A stretch of DNA of 27,434 nt from assembly GCA_016296285.1 (NCBI GenBank), contig JAEDJP010000007.1:1-27434 (forward strand), written 5' to 3'. Shown here one piece after another: positions 14,750-22,322 of this stretch; positions within the stretch are counted from its first letter, which is position 1, and each line of letters begins with the position of its first letter. The position numbers and the translations under genes were made by a program. The DNA is from Bacilli bacterium. GTDB taxonomy: Bacteria > Bacillota_I > Bacilli_A > RFN20 > CAG-826. The notes beneath the pieces are model-generated. The model saw nothing but the letters and a program-made list of their open reading frames with translations, ran no database searches and was not told where the DNA came from.

Positions 14750-17700
14750 TTAGGCGCCGAACTTCTTGATGTTGGCCCAACGCTCCTTGGCGTAGGCTTC
14801 GCACTTGGAGAGGAGTTCCTCGGACTTCTCGGGGTTGACGATCGGAAGCATGGAGTAACGGGTCTCGTGCATGATGAAGTCGCGGAATTTCGCGTAGTTC
14901 GGTTCGACCGGGCCATCGATGACGAGCGGGCTCTTGCCTTGCTCTTTGAGGCGCGGGTCGTAGTGGAAGCAGTTGAAGTAACCGCATTCGACGGCCGCCT
15001 TCTCTTCCTTGATGGAATTGACGAGGCCACCTTTGATGTGCTGCTCGGCGCAGGGGCAGTAGCAGATGATGAGGGACGGACCATTGTAGGATTCCGCTTC
15101 CTTGAGGACCTTGATGGCCGCGGCGGGATTCGCGCCGAGCGCGATGCAGCCGACGTAGACGTGGCCGTAGGCCATGGCGAGGAGCGGGAGGTTCTTCTTG
15201 GCTTCCTTCTTGCCGGAAGCGGTGAACTTGTTGATGGAGCCGGTCTGGGAGGACTTGGAAGCCTGGCCGCCGGTGTTGGAATAGACTTCGGTGTCGAGGA
15301 CGAGGATGTTGACGTCTGCTTCGTTGGCGAGGACGTGATCGACGCCGCCGTAGCCGATGTCGAAGCTCCAGCCGTCGCCGCCGACGATCCAAACGGACTT
15401 ATCGACGAGGTCGCGCTCATAGGCGAGCACTTCCTTGACGCCTTCATCCGCGGAGGCCTTGACGAGCTCGACGAGTTTCGGGGCGATGCCCTTCACGACG
15501 TCGCGGTTCTTGACGTTGGCGAGGTATTCGTCGATGACGGAAGCGAGTTCCGGCTCAACGCGTTCCTTAGCGGAAACGAGGATGTCGCAGATCGTGGAGA
15601 GCTTTTGGTCGGTCGCGATGCGCATGCCGAAGCCGAATTCGGCGTTGTCCTCGAAGAGGGAGTTGGCCCAGGCGACGCCATCCTTGCCGTCTTTGTTGAC
15701 GAACGGGGTGAGCGGGGTCGAGCCGCAGTAGATGGAGGAGCAGCCAGTGGCGTTGGCAACGAGCATGTCTTTGCCGAAGAGCTGGGAGACGAGGCGGTAG
15801 TAGGGGGCTTCGCCGCAGCCAGCGCAAGCGCCGGAGACTTCCATGTAGGGCTTCTTGAAACCGACGCCGATGACGGTGCTTTGCATCGCCGGGGCGACCA
15901 TGGAGGACTTGTCGGAGCAGTTGTGATAGAGGTAGTCGGCAGCCTTTTGCTCAGCGGCTTGGCCGTGGGCGTCGACCATCTTGAGGGCGTACTTGGAGGT
16001 GTCGGGCTTCTCGCCGGCTTTCGCGGCCATGGCATCGACGGTCTTGTTCTTGTTGCATTCCGCGACGCAGAGACCGCAGCCAACGCAATCCTCGGTGGCG
16101 ACGGTGATGCGATACTTCATGCCCTTGACGATCTTGGAATCGAGGACTTTGCCTTTGACTTCTTCCGGGGCGCCGGCAAGTTCGGCTTCGTCGATCAAAT
16201 ACGGACGGATCGTGGCGTGGGGGCACACGAAGGCGCACTGGTTGCAGGCGATGCAGTTCGCCGGGTTCCAAAGCGGGACGCGGTCGGCGATCGCGCGCTT
16301 CTGGCGGAAGGTGATGTTCTCGTTCATCGTGCCGTCCGCAAGCTCGTGCTTGAGGAAGGTGCTGGTCGGGAGTTCATCGCCGTCGAGGCGGTCGATGACG
16401 GAGACGTATTCGTCGTAGTAGGTATCGCCGGTGTCATCGATGACCTTCTTGGTATCGAGGTTGATCCAAGCCGGGTCGATCGCGACCTGACGGAGGCCCT
16501 GGGCGCCGGTGTCGATGGCTTTGTAGTTCTTCTCGACGACGTCCATGCCCTTCTTCTCGTAGGTCTTGAGGGCGAATTTCTTCATCCACTTCTCGGCTTC
16601 CGCGTAAGGCATGATGCCGGGGTTCAGTTTGAAGAACGCGGCCTGGAGGGTGGTGTTCGTGTGACGGCCCATGCCGGCTTCGGCGGCGAGCTTGTTCGCG
16701 TCGATGACGTAGAACTTGGCCTCTTTCTCGGCGAGGAGGTGCTTCATGCGGTTCGGCATGGAGGCGACGAGGGTCGCGTCGTCGAGGTTCGTGTTGAGCA
16801 AGAAGGTGCCGCCTTTCTTCAAATTGGCGATGATGTCGAATTTGAAGATGTAGGAGTCAAGGGAGCAGGAGATGAAGTCCGCGTTCTTGACGTAGTATTC
16901 GGAATGGATCGGATCCTTGCCGAAGCGGAGGTGGCTGCGGGTCGTGCCGCCGGCCTTGCGGGAGTCATACTGGAAGTAAGCTTGCGCGTATTGGCCGGTC
17001 GCGTCGCCGATGATCTTGATGGAAGACTTGTTCGCGGAGACGGTGCCGTCGGAGCCAAGGCCATAGAAGAGGCAGCTCGTGTAGGAGTGCGGGATCACGA
17101 AGGAATCGTCGACCGGGATGGAAAGGTGGGTGACATCATCCTTGATGCCAACGGTGAAGCCGTTCCAGCGGTTTTCCGCGTGGAGGAAGTCGTAGACCGC
17201 CTTGACGTCTTTCGGCTGGGTGTCCTTGGAAGAAAGACCATAACGGCCGCCGATGACTTCGATATCGGCACGGCCTTCCGCCTTGAGGGCGGCGAGGACG
17301 TCGAGATAGAGAGGCTCGCCCTCGCTGCCGCGTTCTTTGGTGCGGTCGAGGACGGCGATTTGCTTGACGGAAGCGGGGATCGCTTTCGAAAGGAGTTTGC
17401 TGGAGAACGGACGATAGAGGTGGACGCGGACCAAGCCGACTTTCTCGCCGGCGGCGTTGAGGGCATCGACGACTTCGGTCGCGGTCTCGGTCACGGAACC
17501 CATGGCGACGATGACGCGCTCGGCGTCTTCGGCACCATAGTAGACAAACGGGGCATATTCGCGGCCGGTGAGGCGAGTCGCCTCGGCGAAATACTTCTCG
17601 GCGGCGGCGATGACATCGTCAACTTTGCCGTTCTGGGCTTCGACAGCCTGGAAGTAGATGTCGTCGTTCTCGGCACCGCCGCGGGTGACCGCGTGGGTGT

Positions 17701-18340
17701 GCGGGTTCAGGGCGCGAGCGCGGAACGCTTCGACCTTGTCCATCGGGAGGAGCTTTTTCCATTCGTTCTCGTCGACGAATTCGACGTTCTGGACCTCGTG
17801 GGAGGTACGGAAGCCATCAAAGAAATGGCAAACCGGGTGGGAAGACTCGATGGCGACGAGGTGGGCGACCGGGGCGAGGTCCGCGATTTCCTGAACGGAA
17901 TTCGAGCAGATCATCGTGATGCCAGTCTGACGGATGGCATAGACGTCTTGGTGGTCGCCGAAGATCGAGAGGGCGCGCGTCGCGAGGGAACGGGCGGCGA
18001 CGTGAAGGACCGCCGGGAGAAGCTCGCCACACCACTTGTAGATGTTCGGGATCATGAGGAGCAAGCCCTGGGACGCCGTGAAGGTGGTCGCAAGGGAGCC
18101 GCCCTGGAGAGCGCCGTGGACCGCGCCGGAAGCGCCGGCTTCAGACTGCATCTCGACGACTTTGACGGGCTGGCCGAAGAAGTTCTTCTGGCCTTTCGAG
18201 GCATAGATGTCGACGTTTTCCGCCATCGGGGAGGACGGAGTGATCGGGTAGATGGCCGCCACTTCGGTGAAATGGTAGCTTCCCATTGCCGCCGCGGTGT
18301 TGCCGTCGACGGACTTCATCGTTTTCTTGATTTCAGACAT
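14750..18340 (-). CDS. nifJ: Pyruvate:ferredoxin (flavodoxin) oxidoreductase
   Basis: Converts pyruvate and CoA to acetyl-CoA and CO2, passing electrons to ferredoxin. The single 1,196-residue chain has all domains in order: N-terminal POR domain with YPITPSSPMAE near residue 30, the middle CoA-binding domain, the gamma-type domain around GGTTRSHLRFGKDPI, the EKR region, a two-cluster ferredoxin domain (C696, C699, C702, C706 and C752, C755, C758, C762) and the thiamine-diphosphate domain with SGACAGCGEAPYY (about 833) and GDGWSFDIGYGG (about 987). The N-terminal frame extends 32 codons further but passes through the promoter; MSEIKK at 18340 has AAGGAGA 12 bases upstream. It uses no TTA, CTA or TCA codons, a sign of high expression. 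It has its own promoter and terminator. Confidence 0.98.
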   Translation of the reverse strand: MSEIKKTMKSVDGNTAAAMGSYHFTEVAAIYPITPSSPMAENVDIYASKGQKNFFGQPVKVVEMQSEAGASGAVHGALQGGSLATTFTASQGLLLMIPNIYKWCGELLPAVLHVAARSLATRALSIFGDHQDVYAIRQTGITMICSNSVQEIADLAPVAHLVAIESSHPVCHFFDGFRTSHEVQNVEFVDENEWKKLLPMDKVEAFRARALNPHTHAVTRGGAENDDIYFQAVEAQNGKVDDVIAAAEKYFAEATRLTGREYAPFVYYGAEDAERVIVAMGSVTETATEVVDALNAAGEKVGLVRVHLYRPFSSKLLSKAIPASVKQIAVLDRTKERGSEGEPLYLDVLAALKAEGRADIEVIGGRYGLSSKDTQPKDVKAVYDFLHAENRWNGFTVGIKDDVTHLSIPVDDSFVIPHSYTSCLFYGLGSDGTVSANKSSIKIIGDATGQYAQAYFQYDSRKAGGTTRSHLRFGKDPIHSEYYVKNADFISCSLDSYIFKFDIIANLKKGGTFLLNTNLDDATLVASMPNRMKHLLAEKEAKFYVIDANKLAAEAGMGRHTNTTLQAAFFKLNPGIMPYAEAEKWMKKFALKTYEKKGMDVVEKNYKAIDTGAQGLRQVAIDPAWINLDTKKVIDDTGDTYYDEYVSVIDRLDGDELPTSTFLKHELADGTMNENITFRQKRAIADRVPLWNPANCIACNQCAFVCPHATIRPYLIDEAELAGAPEEVKGKVLDSKIVKGMKYRITVATEDCVGCGLCVAECNKNKTVDAMAAKAGEKPDTSKYALKMVDAHGQAAEQKAADYLYHNCSDKSSMVAPAMQSTVIGVGFKKPYMEVSGACAGCGEAPYYRLVSQLFGKDMLVANATGCSSIYCGSTPLTPFVNKDGKDGVAWANSLFEDNAEFGFGMRIATDQKLSTICDILVSAKERVEPELASVIDEYLANVKNRDVVKGIAPKLVELVKASADEGVKEVLAYERDLVDKSVWIVGGDGWSFDIGYGGVDHVLANEADVNILVLDTEVYSNTGGQASKSSQTGSINKFTASGKKEAKKNLPLLAMAYGHVYVGCIALGANPAAAIKVLKEAESYNGPSLIICYCPCAEQHIKGGLVNSIKEEKAAVECGYFNCFHYDPRLKEQGKSPLVIDGPVEPNYAKFRDFIMHETRYSMLPIVNPEKSEELLSKCEAYAKERWANIKKFGA

Positions 18341-18368
18341 TTTGATGGAAAATCTCCTTAGCACGGAA

Positions 18369-18397
18369 AGTATAAGAGCCTTACCCCCGTTCTTCAA
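18369..18397 (-). promoter_or_regulatory. Promoter of pyruvate:ferredoxin oxidoreductase gene
   Basis: On the minus strand TTGAAG (18397-18392), 17-base spacer, TATACT (18374-18369), about 28 bases before the ATG. Confidence 0.65.
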
Positions 18398-18403
18398 GAT
18401 GGG

Positions 18404-18419
18404 AACCCCTTTAGGGGTT
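18404..18419. promoter_or_regulatory. Dyad immediately upstream of nifJ -35
   Basis: AACCCCT-TT-AGGGGTT, 7-bp perfect arms, lies 6 bases upstream of the -35 hexamer. Its CCCTwwAGGG core recurs upstream of the promoter at 21074-21102. Confidence 0.4.
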
Positions 18420-18423
18420 ACAA

Positions 18424-18457
18424 AAAAGGCTCCCATCCTAATTCGACGGAGCCTTTT
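18424..18457 (-). terminator. Terminator of winged-helix gene
   Basis: AAAAGGCTCC / GGAGCCTTTT, 10-bp stem with a 14-base loop, followed on the minus strand by further T residues. It begins 6 bases after the stop codon at 18464. Confidence 0.85.
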
Positions 18458-18463
18458 ATCGGT

Positions 18464-18910
18464 TTATCGGTTTGATTTCGCTTTGGAGAGTTTCTTTCTC
18501 TTCGCGATTTCCTTGTCCACGAGTCGCTTGAGGACTTCGAGGTCATGGTCGGATAGTTCGGCGGAGGTATCGACGAGGCCCCCGACGGAAGTCATCTTTT
18601 TGTAGATGAAGTCCGCGATGGAAGAATAGGAGGCGAGTTCCGCTTTGAGGATGCGCGGAGCGGGGGCTTTGCCCCGTTTCTCGGCGATCGGCTCCTTGAG
18701 GTAATTCTCGAACTCGGGAAGCAGGTTCCTGCAATTGATCGAGGGATCCATCAGGATCATCGGCTCGAAATACTGGAGATTCCGACCAAGAACGTCGGGA
18801 TAAATCCCAATTTTCTTGGAAAGCATGTCCAAAGAGACGTCTTTCCTCTTGATGGCTTTGAGGGAGGCGACGACGCGATGAACAAAGGCTTTGGTCGGTT
18901 TGCTTTCCAT
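18464..18910 (-). CDS. Small winged-helix protein resembling the Rex DNA-binding domain
   Basis: A 148-residue cytoplasmic basic protein. Residues 5-72 follow the pattern of the N-terminal domain of the redox repressor Rex: a first helix (KAFVHRVVASLKAI), then VSLDMLSKKIGIYPDVLGRNLQYFE in place of the Rex VSSEELAEALGV...VRKDLSYFG helix-turn-helix, and INCRNLLPEFENYLKE in place of the GYNVEELLEEL wing end. The NADH-binding Rossmann domain of Rex is absent; the remaining 75 residues are helical and lysine-rich. It lies directly upstream of the pyruvate:ferredoxin oxidoreductase gene but is separated from it by a terminator. The -10 box is 7 bases before the ATG and there is no Shine-Dalgarno. 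The Rex resemblance is by eye and moderate. Confidence 0.75.
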   Translation of the reverse strand: MESKPTKAFVHRVVASLKAIKRKDVSLDMLSKKIGIYPDVLGRNLQYFEPMILMDPSINCRNLLPEFENYLKEPIAEKRGKAPAPRILKAELASYSSIADFIYKKMTSVGGLVDTSAELSDHDLEVLKRLVDKEIAKRKKLSKAKSNR

Positions 18911-18917
18911 TTCCCAA

Positions 18918-18923
18918 AGTATA
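18918..18923 (-). promoter_or_regulatory. -10 box of winged-helix gene
   Basis: TATACT on the minus strand, 7 bases before the ATG, within CTCTTATACTTT, a string nearly the same as that at the nifJ -10. The -35 is weak (TTTTCT). A leaderless transcript is likely. Confidence 0.45.
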
Positions 18924-18946
18924 AGAGTTTTTTCGCCAAAAGAAAA

Positions 18947-18962
18947 CCAGCCCGCGGGCTGG
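18947..18962 (-). terminator. Terminator after lipoprotein gene
   Basis: A perfect 16-bp palindrome CCAGCCCGCGGGCTGG followed on the minus strand by TTTTCTTTT, starting 8 bases after the stop codon at 18971. Confidence 0.85.
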
Positions 18963-18970
18963 CTCCTGGA

Positions 18971-19816
18971 TTATTTGGCGCTAAGCGGACCGCTTTCGGG
19001 GAAGGTGACTTCATCCGCCGCGGCGTTCTCGGGTTTGATCGTGTATCCCGAGAGTTGAACCTTGAGAGGCTCGTAGGAATTCCCGACCGTGATGGTGTAG
19101 TCGGACCAGCGGTATTCCGTGTTGACCGTCGTGCCCTTTTCCTCGCTGACGACCGTCTCTTCGGTCGTGATGCGCTCGCTATAATTCGTGAAGCACCATT
19201 TGCCATCGATGGAATCGAGCATCAGGTAGCGGTTGATCTCGGTACGGATTTTCCCGGTCGCGGTCACTTCTTCCTTGTGGGCGAGAGTCGAATACCCCGC
19301 GACGCCAGGGGCGACCGTGCAACGGAGGGAGAAATCGACATATCCGAGGTCGGCGGCGGATTTGCCGACGAGGGATTTCATGTCCTCGTAAATCGCGGAG
19401 AGCTCGCCATAGTCCGCGCGAAGTTGGTTCTGGACGAGATCGCGGGTGGAGTCGAGGGCGTGGGACGAATCGTAGACCTTGCCGGTCTTGGCTTTCGTGT
19501 TGAGAAGGAAATACTGATCAGAAACCGGCCCGTTATAGGTGTAACCGATGTAGTTCGCAGTCCCGGCGGCGATTTGGAAATTGCCGTCCGCATAAAGACC
19601 GGCTTTGCGGGACGTGCCGGTGACCTTCTGGCCGTTCAGGGTATGGGAATCGAGGGTGATGTCGCTCTTAAGGACGTGGACGTCGTCATAGGAAGCGACG
19701 GAAACGAAATCATCGAGGCTATCGATGGCTTTCGAGGTCTCGCTCTTGCAACCGGCGAGCGAGGCGGTCGCGGCCATCCCGAGGATGGCGATAATCCATT
19801 TGTTCCCGTTTTTCAT
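18971..19816 (-). CDS. Lipoprotein of unknown function
   Basis: A 281-residue predicted lipoprotein. A short basic N-terminus (MKNGNKW), a hydrophobic stretch and the lipobox LAGC with C23 as the lipid-modified residue are clear. The mature part is hydrophilic, rich in Thr and Ser, and looks like beta-strand repeats; I recognise no domain. Its ATG overlaps the stop of the upstream membrane-protein gene (ATGA), so the two are translationally coupled. It ends a three-gene operon that begins with the zinc-ribbon protein at 21065. Confidence 0.85.
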   Translation of the reverse strand: MKNGNKWIIAILGMAATASLAGCKSETSKAIDSLDDFVSVASYDDVHVLKSDITLDSHTLNGQKVTGTSRKAGLYADGNFQIAAGTANYIGYTYNGPVSDQYFLLNTKAKTGKVYDSSHALDSTRDLVQNQLRADYGELSAIYEDMKSLVGKSAADLGYVDFSLRCTVAPGVAGYSTLAHKEEVTATGKIRTEINRYLMLDSIDGKWCFTNYSERITTEETVVSEEKGTTVNTEYRWSDYTITVGNSYEPLKVQLSGYTIKPENAAADEVTFPESGPLSAK

Positions 19817-20496
19817 TCTTGTGCGTTCCTATTGTCGCCCCCACCCATCTCGAAGTTGGTCCCGACGCTGAAGAGCACCGCGGAAACGACGAAGACGGCG
19901 AAGCTGACCACCGCCCCATACGCGCTATGGACGTAAAGGGAATCGTAAACGATGTAATGGGCGTAGTCCGAAGTCGAGACGGCACCCGTGTTGCCGAAGG
20001 AATTCGTGACCATGAAGAAGACGGGGGAAGCAAGGACCGCGACGCCCGTCAGGAAATAGAGCAACGTGACGACCTTGGACCACTTCTCCATCTTCTTGGA
20101 GAACGTGACCATGACGGTCAAGACCATCGTGAGGATCGTGATGAGGAACACGAGCAGGAGAATCCAGTCGGTTTGCGCAAGCGCGGTATGCAAAACGACG
20201 GGGCCGTCCTTGAATTTCAGGTAGTAATAGAAATAATCGCCACCGAAAAGGGCGAGGTAACCCGGAATGAGTTCAGGGGCAAAGGCGTTCGCGCGGTCGC
20301 CGGGGAACGTGGTCGAGCCGGAATAGTTCGCGTATTCGATCGCGACGGTCGGGAGAACGATCGCGAGGATGATGCCGATAATCGCGACGGGGATCGCGAT
20401 GAGGCGGAGAATGACGCCCACGCGACGGAAAGCGGCCTTCTCAAACCGGAAGAAGGGCTCTTTTTCTTTGGGGGCAAGCGCTTTTTTGGCAAACAT
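19813..20496 (-). CDS. Four-helix membrane protein of unknown function
   Basis: A 227-residue protein with four hydrophobic segments at about residues 28-53, 110-132, 144-165 and 190-212. The loop between the first two (about 55 residues, with Tyr-rich GGDYFYYYLKF) would lie outside if the basic N-terminus is inside. No family is recognised. It starts 11 bases after the zinc-ribbon gene, with GGAGGG near the ATG, and overlaps the following lipoprotein gene by 4 bases. The fixed trio suggests a membrane complex with a surface lipoprotein. Confidence 0.8.
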   Translation of the reverse strand: MFAKKALAPKEKEPFFRFEKAAFRRVGVILRLIAIPVAIIGIILAIVLPTVAIEYANYSGSTTFPGDRANAFAPELIPGYLALFGGDYFYYYLKFKDGPVVLHTALAQTDWILLLVFLITILTMVLTVMVTFSKKMEKWSKVVTLLYFLTGVAVLASPVFFMVTNSFGNTGAVSTSDYAHYIVYDSLYVHSAYGAVVSFAVFVVSAVLFSVGTNFEMGGGDNRNAQE

Positions 20497-20507
20497 GTCG
20501 TCCCTCC

Positions 20508-21065
20508 TTATTCGGCTTTCTCGCCGAGGGCCTTCTCTTTTTGGGCCCGGCGGATGCGGTATGCGGTCTGGCGGAAGAAATACGAGATCTTTTGCCAGAG
20601 GATCTCAAACGAAGTCGGTGTGCGGGAAACCGTCAGGGTACGGGTCTCGCGGATTTCCGCGACGTCGTGATAAATCACGCGACGGCTGAAATTCCAGAAG
20701 ATGCTCCAGACGAGGCCGAAGATCGCGGCGACGCCACCGACGATCAAGCCGAACATGGAGACGATGAATTCCGCGGAGGACGGGACGAGGACGAAGACGA
20801 TCTCCTCGGTGTTGCTTTGGTCGAGTTTCGAGGCGAGACGGAAGAAAATGATGCCGATGATGACGAGGGTGATGCCGATGACAAGGCTCGATAGGCCGGC
20901 GGAGATGCGTTCCCTCGCGACGTTCACTTTCTTGTGAAGGCGCTGGACGACGTTGCGAATCTGCGCGTCATCAAGCTCTTTGTCCGTCCCAAGCGCGTTG
21001 CAAGAAGGGCACGGATTCAGGGGCTCTTTTCTCTTTTTGAGGCAATCGAAGCAATAGGTTTTCAT
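20508..21065 (-). CDS. Zinc-ribbon membrane protein of unknown function
   Basis: A 185-residue protein with an N-terminal zinc ribbon made of C5, C8, C19 and C22 (YCFDCLK ... CPSCNALG), a short helical linker, two transmembrane segments at about residues 57-77 and 95-125, and a basic C-terminal tail of 60 residues. The zinc ribbon would be cytoplasmic. Such ribbons often sit on small envelope or stress-response proteins, but no function can be assigned. It is the first gene of the trio with the four-helix protein and lipoprotein. TATAAT lies 8 bases before the ATG with no Shine-Dalgarno, so leaderless translation is likely. Confidence 0.8.
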   Translation of the reverse strand: MKTYCFDCLKKRKEPLNPCPSCNALGTDKELDDAQIRNVVQRLHKKVNVARERISAGLSSLVIGITLVIIGIIFFRLASKLDQSNTEEIVFVLVPSSAEFIVSMFGLIVGGVAAIFGLVWSIFWNFSRRVIYHDVAEIRETRTLTVSRTPTSFEILWQKISYFFRQTAYRIRRAQKEKALGEKAE

Positions 21066-21073
21066 CTTTATTG

Positions 21074-21102
21074 ATTATAGGGTCTTCCCTTATCCTCGTC
21101 CA
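21074..21102 (-). promoter_or_regulatory. Promoter of zinc-ribbon operon
   Basis: On the minus strand TGGACG (21102-21097), 17-base spacer, perfect TATAAT (21079-21074), then 8 bases to the ATG. Confidence 0.6.
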
Positions 21103-21105
21103 CAC

Positions 21106-21119
21106 TTCCCTAAAGGGAA
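21106..21119. promoter_or_regulatory. Dyad upstream of zinc-ribbon operon -35
   Basis: TTCCCT-AA-AGGGAA, 6-bp perfect arms, 3 bases upstream of the -35 and also just after the stop of the nuclease gene at 21123. No U tract follows, so an operator is as likely as a terminator. Shares the CCCTwwAGGG core with 18404-18419. Confidence 0.4.
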
Positions 21120-21122
21120 ATA

Positions 21123-22319
21123 TCAGTAGTTGAAATCGGGGTCCTTCTCCCCGTGAATCTTGATTCCGAGTTCTTCCGCGCCGTGATCGGCGTCGAGGAA
21201 ATAGGAATAATAGGACACGCCATCGCTCTTCATCGTGTCGGAGGCGACGCTCGAGAAGGCGACGTTGCTATAGCCGTTCAAGATCGTTTCAAAGTTGAGA
21301 TTGCGGTAATCCGAGGGGGATGGATTCTCATCGTTCGTGTACCACACGTAACCGAGAAGTCGACCATATGTCTCCGTTAAATAACCGCCTTTGACGGACT
21401 GGATGAGGATATGTTTCGCGGAACGGAGGATATCGTTGTTCCATTTTTTCGCCGCATAACCCCAGGGCTGCGCCTGAATCGTGTTCCCGTGTTGCGTCTC
21501 GGGGGTGTCGATGTTTTGGTAACGGAAGCTCTTCCCGGCGTATCCAAGGGAAGTCAGCTCGGAAGGATAGGAGAACACGGTGGTGTCGCCGTCTCCTAGC
21601 GAGACCAGACCGACTTCGAGGACCCCGCCCATGCCGTAAAGCCCATTTTCCGTGCAATAAGGGGTATCGAATTCCTCTTGGGTGAGAAGGGGGCCTTGAG
21701 AAAGGCGAGGCTGGCTGACGGGGCACGCGGAATCCCCGAGGTGCGAAGCGTCGCTCGCATCATAACGAACCCAGTCATAAGGGCGGGAATATTCCCTGCC
21801 GATGCGGCGTTCGTTCTTGCGCACGATCGAGCCCGTGCAATAAGCGACGTCATACCCAATCGTCCCAAGGGTATCAACGCGCGTCTCCCCACGATATAAA
21901 CCCATCGGCCAGGCGCCGTTCGTGACGAGGCCGTCGGAATACAAATCCGCATCCACGGGTTCGTCGTTTTTCGAATACGCGATGACGTATGCCTCGTTTG
22001 GCTCGAGGATCACATCCGGAAGAGGAATTTCATACGTCGGGGCCAAAGAATTGCCCTTGAAGATTTTGATGGAAAACGCGGAAAGTGAAACGCCCTGGTC
22101 CCCGTAATTTGAAATCTCGACCGCGCGGGTCGCCGCGGAGGAACCAAGATAGAATTCGCTGAAAAGCAATGGGGAGTCGCTTAAGAACTCGGGGTATTCC
22201 GCGCTGGAAGAGGCAAGGGATTCTTGGCTAGGAACTTCCGAAGAGGAAGGGACATCACCCGCACAAGAACAAAGCGCCAAAAAGAAGGACGCTAGGATGA
22301 TCGCGGGGTTCTTCGGCAT
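21123..22319 (-). CDS. Lipoprotein with lamin-tail domain and thermonuclease domain
   Basis: A 398-residue surface lipoprotein (lipobox LCSC, C19) followed by a Ser/Glu linker, a lamin-tail (LTD) immunoglobulin-like domain at about 50-160 (LLFSEFYLGS...RAVEISNYGD) and a C-terminal staphylococcal-nuclease domain from about 240. Aligned by eye with staphylococcal nuclease, all key residues are kept: DGDT (243-246), the R266 / D271-T272-P273-E274 cluster in FRYQNIDTPE and R320 in ETYGRLLGYVWY. It should cut extracellular DNA or RNA at the cell surface in a calcium-dependent way. The ATG lies 3 bases after the stop of the upstream lipoprotein gene with GGAG 8 bases before it, so the two form an operon. 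Confidence 0.9.
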   Translation of the reverse strand: MPKNPAIILASFFLALCSCAGDVPSSSEVPSQESLASSSAEYPEFLSDSPLLFSEFYLGSSAATRAVEISNYGDQGVSLSAFSIKIFKGNSLAPTYEIPLPDVILEPNEAYVIAYSKNDEPVDADLYSDGLVTNGAWPMGLYRGETRVDTLGTIGYDVAYCTGSIVRKNERRIGREYSRPYDWVRYDASDASHLGDSACPVSQPRLSQGPLLTQEEFDTPYCTENGLYGMGGVLEVGLVSLGDGDTTVFSYPSELTSLGYAGKSFRYQNIDTPETQHGNTIQAQPWGYAAKKWNNDILRSAKHILIQSVKGGYLTETYGRLLGYVWYTNDENPSPSDYRNLNFETILNGYSNVAFSSVASDTMKSDGVSYYSYFLDADHGAEELGIKIHGEKDPDFNY

Positions 22320-22322
22320 GGC

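Noticed and set aside
14678..18361. 1,227-codon open frame on the plus strand, antisense to nifJ
   Set aside because: It is exactly codon-aligned with nifJ and exists because nifJ lacks TTA, CTA and TCA codons. The translation is low-complexity and has no family resemblance.
18341..18436. N-terminal extension of nifJ by 32 codons
   Set aside because: It covers the nifJ promoter and part of the preceding terminator; MSEIKK with its own ribosome site is the better start.
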